IMG/VR virus record: IMGVR_UViG_3300033149_003707
Coordinates: 1 to 43,779 of that record
Origin: a virus
Direction: 5' to 3' (one strand)
Length of the DNA: 43,779 nt
Shown here: positions 39,394-43,779 of the stretch, in pieces
Numbering within the stretch: the first letter of the stretch is position 1
Layout of the letters: every line of letters starts with the position of its first letter
Notes under the pieces: generated by a model
Told to the model about the DNA's origin: nothing
The model's input: only the letters and a program-made list of their open reading frames with translations
The model's database searches: none
Position numbers and translations under genes: made by a program

Positions 39394-39815
39394 GTAAAGG
39401 TGGCTTTTTTCTGGACACAAAAGAGTTTGAGAGAGGCATCAAGAAAATAACGGAGCAGACTATTCCCAGTGCCGCAGAAAAAGGATTGTTCAACGCCATG
39501 AATGCACTTTTGAAGGATTCAATTGACCTCCCCCCTCAAGCACCAAAAGATATGGGAGATTTATGGGGATCAAGAACGGGCAGCGCTGAGAATCCGCATG
39601 AAACAAAAAGAACAAATCAAGAAATATCAATAATCGGCGGTTTTAATATCAAATATGCACACCGCCACCATGAAGTACCCCCTGGGACGTTTCATTATAC
39701 AACTACAAAAGGGGCAAGAGCTCCTGGGCCAAAATATGTGGAAACTAAAATGATTCGACTGAAGGATAAATATATGGGTATCGTTGCTGATACGATTAAA
39801 GAGGCAAAAAAATGA
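39390..39815 (+). CDS. Tail-completion protein (HK97 gp10-like), 141 aa
   Basis: Opening FFLDTKEFERGIKKITEQTIPSAAEKGLFNAMNALLKDSIDLPPQAPKDMGDLWGSR, an alpha helix followed by the beta fold, and YAHRHHEVPPGTFHYTTTKGARAPGPKYVETKM. This is the typical layout of gp10/minor capsid-type completion proteins with a His-rich YAHRxHE segment. It sits between the closure and terminator genes. Overlaps both by four bases. Confidence 0.78.
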   Translation: MSKGGFFLDTKEFERGIKKITEQTIPSAAEKGLFNAMNALLKDSIDLPPQAPKDMGDLWGSRTGSAENPHETKRTNQEISIIGGFNIKYAHRHHEVPPGTFHYTTTKGARAPGPKYVETKMIRLKDKYMGIVADTIKEAKK

Positions 39816-40222
39816 TAAAAGAGGTTTCATCCTTCATTGCTACAAAGGTTGGTCTTACAATTGGTACGGATCTTTTTGTCGGTCACAGGCCGCAGGATGC
39901 TCCTGATAACTGCGATGTGGTTCTGGAGACGGCGGGTGGAAGTATTTATCCGGACTTACCTGACCGAGTAGATAAGGCTATACAAGTAATATCAAGGGGA
40001 ATTACTTATTTTACAGCCAGAACAAGAGCCTGGGCTATATATGATGCAATCTATAGGAATTATCCAAAAGGATCAGCGGGCTGGACGCTACCAAATATTA
40101 TTGGTGATGAATATGTGGCTATGGTAATAGAGCCAAGTAGCGATCCTGTTTATATCGGCCAAGATGAAAAAGGAAGATATGAATTTAGTGCGAATTACAT
40201 TTTTAAGGTAAGAAAACTATGA
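39812..40222 (+). CDS. Tail terminator/minor capsid-type protein, 136 aa
   Basis: Residues about 1-60 carry SSFIATKVGLTIGTDLFVGHRPQDAPDNCDVVLETAGG, then a beta core (IQVISRGITYFTARTRAWAIYDAIY). This pattern is typical of phage minor capsid C/tail terminator proteins that cap the tail tube. Gene order agrees: the next gene is the major tail protein. Confidence 0.75.
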   Translation: MIKEVSSFIATKVGLTIGTDLFVGHRPQDAPDNCDVVLETAGGSIYPDLPDRVDKAIQVISRGITYFTARTRAWAIYDAIYRNYPKGSAGWTLPNIIGDEYVAMVIEPSSDPVYIGQDEKGRYEFSANYIFKVRKL

Positions 40223-40245
40223 ATAGGAAATTAAAGATGCTTAAT

Positions 40246-40266
40246 GGGATAAATCTTTTCTATCCC
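40246..40266 (+). other. Hairpin upstream of the major tail gene
   Basis: GGGATA (40246-40251) pairs with TATCCC (40261-40266) around a nine-base loop, 33 bases before the major tail ATG. A 27-codon ORF (40219-40302) also spans the gap and overlaps both neighbours. It may be a coupler or nothing. The hairpin could set the high translation or stability of the tail-protein mRNA. Confidence 0.4.
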
Positions 40267-40298
40267 AATAAAATAGGCATATATTTTAGGAGGTATAA

Positions 40299-40820
40299 AT
40301 GAGTGCACCAAATCGTGATTTAGGTCCATGTGTAGTAGTCTGGGACCCAGACGGTGACAATGTCGAATTCTCTAAGACTTTTGGTGGAGTATTTTTCCGT
40401 TATGAAGAATTGAGGGCTTCGGTCAAACGGGATCAGGCAGGAGAGACAGATGTGGATGAGGTGACAATCGGAGCAACCAACCCCGAGTTAGAAGTTCCTT
40501 TGACTCAGGAAGAAATTGCTAATCTTGAAAAATGTTTTGCCCATGCTTCGGCTGGAGCTAACTACCTGAAAGTAAGTAATCCAGTTGGAGCAGCAGTACT
40601 TGCCGATGCTAAAGAAGTTATTGTCAAGCCTATTGTGAATGGAGTTGTTTCTACCACTAATACAGAATGGCTGCATATCCACAGGGCTTTCCCACGTATT
40701 ACAATGGAACAGGCTTATGACAATTCTGGACAGAGAACAAACAAAGTGATCTTCAAGGGCTTTCCTGATGACACAAGCGGGCAAGTTGGTGAAATGTGGA
40801 GATATGGACCCGCTTCATAA
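40299..40820 (+). CDS. Major tail protein, 173 aa
   Basis: A TTTAGGAGGTATAA site supports high expression. The sequence is beta-rich with SAPNRDLGPCVVVWDPDGDNVEF at the N terminus and a repeated strand pattern, no membrane segments, and the size usual for tail-tube subunits. It is placed between the terminator gene and the chaperone/tape-measure genes, which is diagnostic by order. I call it by context and composition. Confidence 0.8.
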   Translation: MSAPNRDLGPCVVVWDPDGDNVEFSKTFGGVFFRYEELRASVKRDQAGETDVDEVTIGATNPELEVPLTQEEIANLEKCFAHASAGANYLKVSNPVGAAVLADAKEVIVKPIVNGVVSTTNTEWLHIHRAFPRITMEQAYDNSGQRTNKVIFKGFPDDTSGQVGEMWRYGPAS

Positions 40821-40833
40821 TTGAGGAGGGGCC

Positions 40834-41226
40834 ATGAATGAAGACCGATTTGTAATTAGTACAAGAAAAAGCCTTTATGATCCGATTGAAATTGAGATTG
40901 ATGGAGAAGTCTATCAGAGCAAGAAAACAACCAGAACTATATTAGCAGAGATTAATGAGCTCGATAAAAAGATTAGTCCAGATAATGATGAACCACTCTA
41001 CAAGATAGTTCGATTATTATTTGATGTTGACCAGAAAATTCTCGATAAACTTGATAAACGTGAGGTTGAAGATATTTATTTCTTTGTCAAAAAGAAGTTT
41101 CAGGAAATTGAGAGAGAACGACTCAGATTAATCTCTGACACATTCGGTAAAATCTGGAACGAAAAAGGCCAGCGGGTTAAGAGGACGATCCCAAAAAACC
41201 GGAAGAGGCCTGGAAACAAGGCGTAA
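40834..41226 (+). CDS. Tail assembly chaperone (gpG-like), 130 aa
   Basis: AGGAGGGGCC precedes the ATG. A helical acidic/basic protein that, by position between the major tail and tape-measure genes, is the lambda gpG analogue that helps tape-measure folding. A slippery AAAAAAC at 41193-41199 near its 3' end allows a minority -1 product (gpGT-like). Confidence 0.8.
   Translation: MNEDRFVISTRKSLYDPIEIEIDGEVYQSKKTTRTILAEINELDKKISPDNDEPLYKIVRLLFDVDQKILDKLDKREVEDIYFFVKKKFQEIERERLRLISDTFGKIWNEKGQRVKRTIPKNRKRPGNKA
41193..41199 (+). promoter_or_regulatory. Programmed -1 frameshift site, A-AAA-AAC
   Basis: In the zero frame (codons CCA AAA AAC) the heptamer is exactly X XXY YYZ. Slippage by -1 reads on as KKPEEAWKQGVILIAREFP instead of stopping at 41224-41226. 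This matches the conserved gpG-gpGT recoding in tailed phages. Confidence 0.82.
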
Positions 41227-41476
41227 TCCTCATAGCGAGAGAGTTTCCAGGCCAGTTTCCGGATAGGGAGCTCTATAACCTGGATATAAGGGATGAACTG
41301 CGGTGGATTATTGAGGCAAGGAGAAAGCAGATATTGAGGGATTTAGCGGAGGAGAAGAGGCATCACAAGTCTATAACGAAATGCTAAATGAGTATTATGC
41401 ACTCGAGGGAATTGACAGGAAGAGTGAGGAGATTGAAGCAAATTGGGAAGCTTTAAAGATTAAAAGGAGAGGATAA
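41199..41476 (+). pseudogene. gpT-like frameshift extension, itself frame-broken near 41350
   Basis: After the slip the frame reads PEEAWKQGVILIAREFPGQF... RKQILRDLAEEKRHH and stops at 41385-41387. A third frame (from about 41342) then continues FSGGEEASQVYNEMLNEYYALEG...EEIEANWEALKIKRRG to a stop at 41474-41476, immediately before the tape-measure ribosome-binding site. The latter looks like the natural end of a gpT domain. Hence a small deletion or sequence error lies between about 41342 and 41363. Confidence 0.65.
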
Positions 41477-41486
41477 GGAGGACAAA

Positions 41487-41942
41487 ATGGCATGGGAAGT
41501 TGGAGCAATAGTTGCAAAGCTAAACCTTCAAAAAGATCAATGGGATGCGGCCATAAAAAAAGTTAAAGCTGATCAAAAAAGCTTTTCTGGGTTCGTCCTG
41601 AAAAATAGCCAGCAAATCAAAACATTGGGAAGAAATCTAACCATTGCTGGTGGCATTATGGTTGGCTTCGGCGTGGGTGCAATAAAAGCGTTTGCCAATT
41701 TTGACAAAGCTATGACGGAATCCCTCGCTATTATGGGAGATGTCTCTGATAGCATGCGTAGAAAAATGACAGATGCTGCTAAAGAGATGTCCACGCAGAC
41801 TGTTTATTCTGCTAAAGAATTGGCTCAGGCATATTTCTTTCTTGCTTCTGCGGGGATGGATGCCGCTCAATCAATCGGCGCATTACCCACGGTTGCCAAA
41901 TTATTAGAGTCTCCGATGTGTTGGTGGGTGCTAATACCTTAG
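41487..41942 (+). pseudogene. Tape measure, N-terminal fragment
   Basis: AAGGAGGACAAA precedes the ATG. The sequence VGAIVAKLNLQKDQWDAAIKKVKADQKSFSG, GAIKAFANFDKAMTESLAIMGDVSD and TVYSAKELAQAYFFLASAGMDAAQSIGALPTVAKLL is the classic N terminus of TP901-type tape measures. At about 41900-41906 the frame changes. In the homologs I recall, about 30-35 residues (an AQAGMFDM...DLATDAQSALG-like segment) lie between AKLL and RVSDVLV, and are absent here. Confidence 0.8.
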
Positions 41943-42574
41943 CAAACGCTTCGGTTAAACAATTTGCTGAATCCCTAACAAATAAAGCGGCTGCCGCATT
42001 GATTAATGTTAATAAAAGCATGGAAGAAGGCGTTGCTGTTTTAGCCGCCTATGCTGATAAAGGTATAAAAGGACAACTTGCTGGACAACGATTAACCATG
42101 ATGCTGAATGGTCTTTTCGATGCATCTCAAAGGAATAAAAAAGCATGGGATGATTTCGGGGTTTCTCTTTTCGATTCAAACGGAGAAATGAGAGATATTG
42201 CTGATATCATTGGTGATTTGGAAATTAAATTTGCGGGCATGACTACCGAACAGAAACAGGCTACCCTTGCAACGTTAGGATTCAATATGAGGACGAAGGA
42301 TTCCATTTTAACACTAATGGGTTCTTCAGAGAAAATCAGACAATGGACAAAAGATTTAAAAAATATGGGCGGTATCACTAATGAAGTGTCTGAGAAGCAA
42401 TTACGAGCATTATCGAATCAATTGAAATTGGCAAAAAATAATCTTGTGAATGCAGCTATATCAATTGGAGAGACGCTTGCTCCAGCTATCATAAATTTAA
42501 CGGAGGAAATTAAAAGTGTTCTGGGAAAAACTACGGAATGGATAAAAGAACGCTTGGAATTGGACTTCTCATGA
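41900..42574 (+). pseudogene. Tape measure, second fragment (frame -1)
   Basis: This frame resumes with RVSDVLVGANTLANASVKQFAE, ALTNKA-like TNKAAAALINVNK and EEGVAVLAAYADKGIKG, the natural continuation of the tape-measure core. It runs to EWIKER, after which the frame ends at 42574. It is not a separate gene: the apparent GTG start at 41918 lies inside a conserved motif. Confidence 0.8.
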
Positions 42575-43386
42575 CAGCCCTAGGTCCTCTTCTTATCATG
42601 CTACCTGGATTATGTAAGGCTTATTTACTCCTGAAGACAAGTACCCTTGGGGTTGCGACAGCAAATAAAGTACTCGGAACTTCATTTAAAACGGCCCTCA
42701 GCCCCCTGGGATTGTTTGCAGGCGCATTAGTGGGTCTAGCGGTAGGTGCAAAGAGAGCAAGAGATGGTTTTAAGGATATGGGTAATGCCATTTCCAATAT
42801 GGAACAATTGACTGGAAAGAAACTGTCTTGGCTGGAGAAGGCTTATTATAAGGTTGAGAATGCAGTTTCAAAAGTTACACTTGGGACCGATAAAGCCAGA
42901 TTGGTTCAGGAGGAATTAGAGAAGGCTAGGAAAAAATGGGGAAACATCCCCAATCTTTTTAATTTAGGGAAAAAAGCGGTTGATACTGTTTCTGATGCTT
43001 TGGGAAAAGGATGGGAATGGTTAAAAAAATACGGAGATGAATCAGGTAATACCTCTAAAAAAGTAAAGATTTTAATTAAAGCATTGGAATTCAATTTAAA
43101 ACCGGCTTGGGAATTTGCCCAACAGTTTGCAGACGGCAAGATATCTATCATTGAATATACGGAAGCATTACAGAAATTAAGAGAAGAAGCAGAGAGGATA
43201 AAAGACCCATTTGAGCATTTAGAATTAGCCATCCCAGATCCCGGTGAATATTTAGGTGATTTTTCTGATAAATCAGAAGAGGTTTGGGAGGATATTTATG
43301 GAAATTTGGGGATTACCAGTCAAAAAGCCTATGAAGAATTAGAGAAAAACACCGAAAAAACAGCTAATACAATAACAGATCTATAG
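42538..43386 (+). pseudogene. Tape measure, third fragment (frame -1 again)
   Basis: Continues with LGIGLLMTALGPLLIMLPGL, a conserved hydrophobic segment that normally follows WIKEHPKL-type sequence about ten residues earlier, so a short stretch seems missing near 42550-42556. It then runs as an alpha-helical tape-measure body (amphipathic helices, Gly-rich hydrophobic segment AGALVGLAVGA) to a stop at 43384-43386, where the final frame takes over. Confidence 0.78.
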
Positions 43387-43779
43387 GTTCGCTTTTTCAG
43401 GTATTGGCTGATGAAGTTGGAGGCAGTTTTGGCGGCCTCATATCTTCAATTGGATTGGCTCTTGATCAGATTAAAGAAGGAACAGAAAAAACAGCAAAAG
43501 GAATTGCAGAGGCTATCGGTCCGATTCTGGCCGGTAAGATAGGGGGTTCTTTAGGCCAGATGGTCTCTGGTGCTAAAAAATCGTTTGCCTCTCTTGGTGC
43601 TTCAATCGGCAATGCTATTGCTATGATTCCAGGTATAGGAACGGTTGCGGGGACGGCTATTTCAGCTTTAGGTGGTCTCATTGGTGGCTTGTTTGGCAAG
43701 AAAGAGAAGAAGACAGAAGAACAACGCCAGGCTGAAGAAATGGAGATGATGGTTGATGATATTAGTAAGGCTATGTCCA
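43368..43779 (+). CDS. Tape measure, fourth fragment, continuing at base 1
   Basis: The frame is open from 43368 and reads RSIGSLFQVLADEVGGSFGGLISSIGLALDQIK, then Gly/Ala-rich hydrophobic helices (GPILAGKIGGSLGQMVSG, GNAIAMIPGIGTVAGTAISALGGLIGGLFG), into the sequence at base 3 onward. These are the membrane-interacting central helices typical of tape measures. The overlap with the third fragment marks another frame change between 43368 and 43386. Confidence 0.82.
43666..43779. repeat. Terminal direct repeat, right copy
   Basis: Identical to bases 1-114. Removing one copy gives a circular unit of 43,665 bp with the tape-measure frame continuous over the joint. Confidence 0.95.

Noticed and set aside
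41900-43386. Programmed -1 frameshifting as the explanation of the tape-measure frame changes
   Set aside because: No slippery heptamers occur at the junctions, three successive events are implausible, and conserved residues seem to be missing at two of them.
43400-43420. CTGATGA inside the tape measure as a second hammerhead
   Set aside because: No matching GAAA, cleavage triplet or flanking stems are present; the string is ordinary coding sequence.
1-43779. Integrase, repressor or tRNA genes
   Set aside because: No protein shows a tyrosine or serine recombinase signature or a clear phage repressor, and I found no cloverleaf with tRNA consensus arms by reading the intergenic regions.

Overview
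The window is one complete phage genome unit. Its last 114 bases (43666-43779) repeat its first 114 (1-114), and the joint falls inside the tail tape-measure gene. This is the signature of a circular assembly, so the unit length is about 43,665 bp. All supportable genes are on the + strand. The gene set is that of a tailed phage with a long non-contractile tail (siphovirus-like): small and large terminase, portal, protease/scaffold, capsid, connector proteins, major tail protein, a lambda gpG/gpT-like frameshifted chaperone, a tape measure of about 1,300 residues, and tail-tip proteins. I see no integrase, repressor, tRNA or CRISPR array, so a virulent lifestyle is likely. The host is bacterial, judging by strong GGAGG ribosome-binding sites, consensus sigma-70 promoters and an NlpC/P60 cell-wall hydrolase. 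I cannot name the host.

Layout. 1-7571: end of the tape measure, tail-tip proteins and a putative tail glycoside hydrolase. 7645-14792: early/replication module, opened by a consensus promoter and a structured leader RNA, then small genes, a type II hammerhead ribozyme (8711-8777), a RecB-like nuclease, a Sak4-like ATPase, an SSB-like protein, a family A DNA polymerase, and an adenylosuccinate-synthetase-family enzyme (PurZ/PurA type). 14801-18473: a dense run of tiny, mostly unknown, overlapping genes, including a paralogous trio. 18470-21414: three tandem DNA methyltransferases. 21433-23298: small membrane and unknown proteins, including a holin candidate. 23333-25346: a nuclease candidate and a primase-polymerase/helicase. 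25347-25739: a gene-free iteron region, the best origin candidate. 25740-26607: lysis genes. 26618-43779: packaging, head and tail. This last part is interrupted at 33051-37482 by a cassette of a cupin, three glycosyltransferases and a sulfotransferase-like protein.

Most interesting biology. (1) The PurZ-like enzyme next to a PolA-type polymerase is the gene pair of phages that replace adenine with 2-aminoadenine (Z) in DNA. (2) Two leader RNAs (7681-7795 and 13622-13734, the latter directly upstream of the PurZ-like gene) share one pseudoknot architecture with covarying stems, conserved loops, matching promoters and terminator-like ends. This is a candidate undescribed riboswitch or attenuator family. 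(3) A nearly canonical type II hammerhead ribozyme lies in the 5' leader of the gene at 8801. (4) A further three-way-junction RNA precedes the polymerase gene. (5) The capsid, gpT and tape-measure genes are each broken by frame changes that appear to coincide with missing segments. These are probably assembly defects and should be resolved before the proteins are used.
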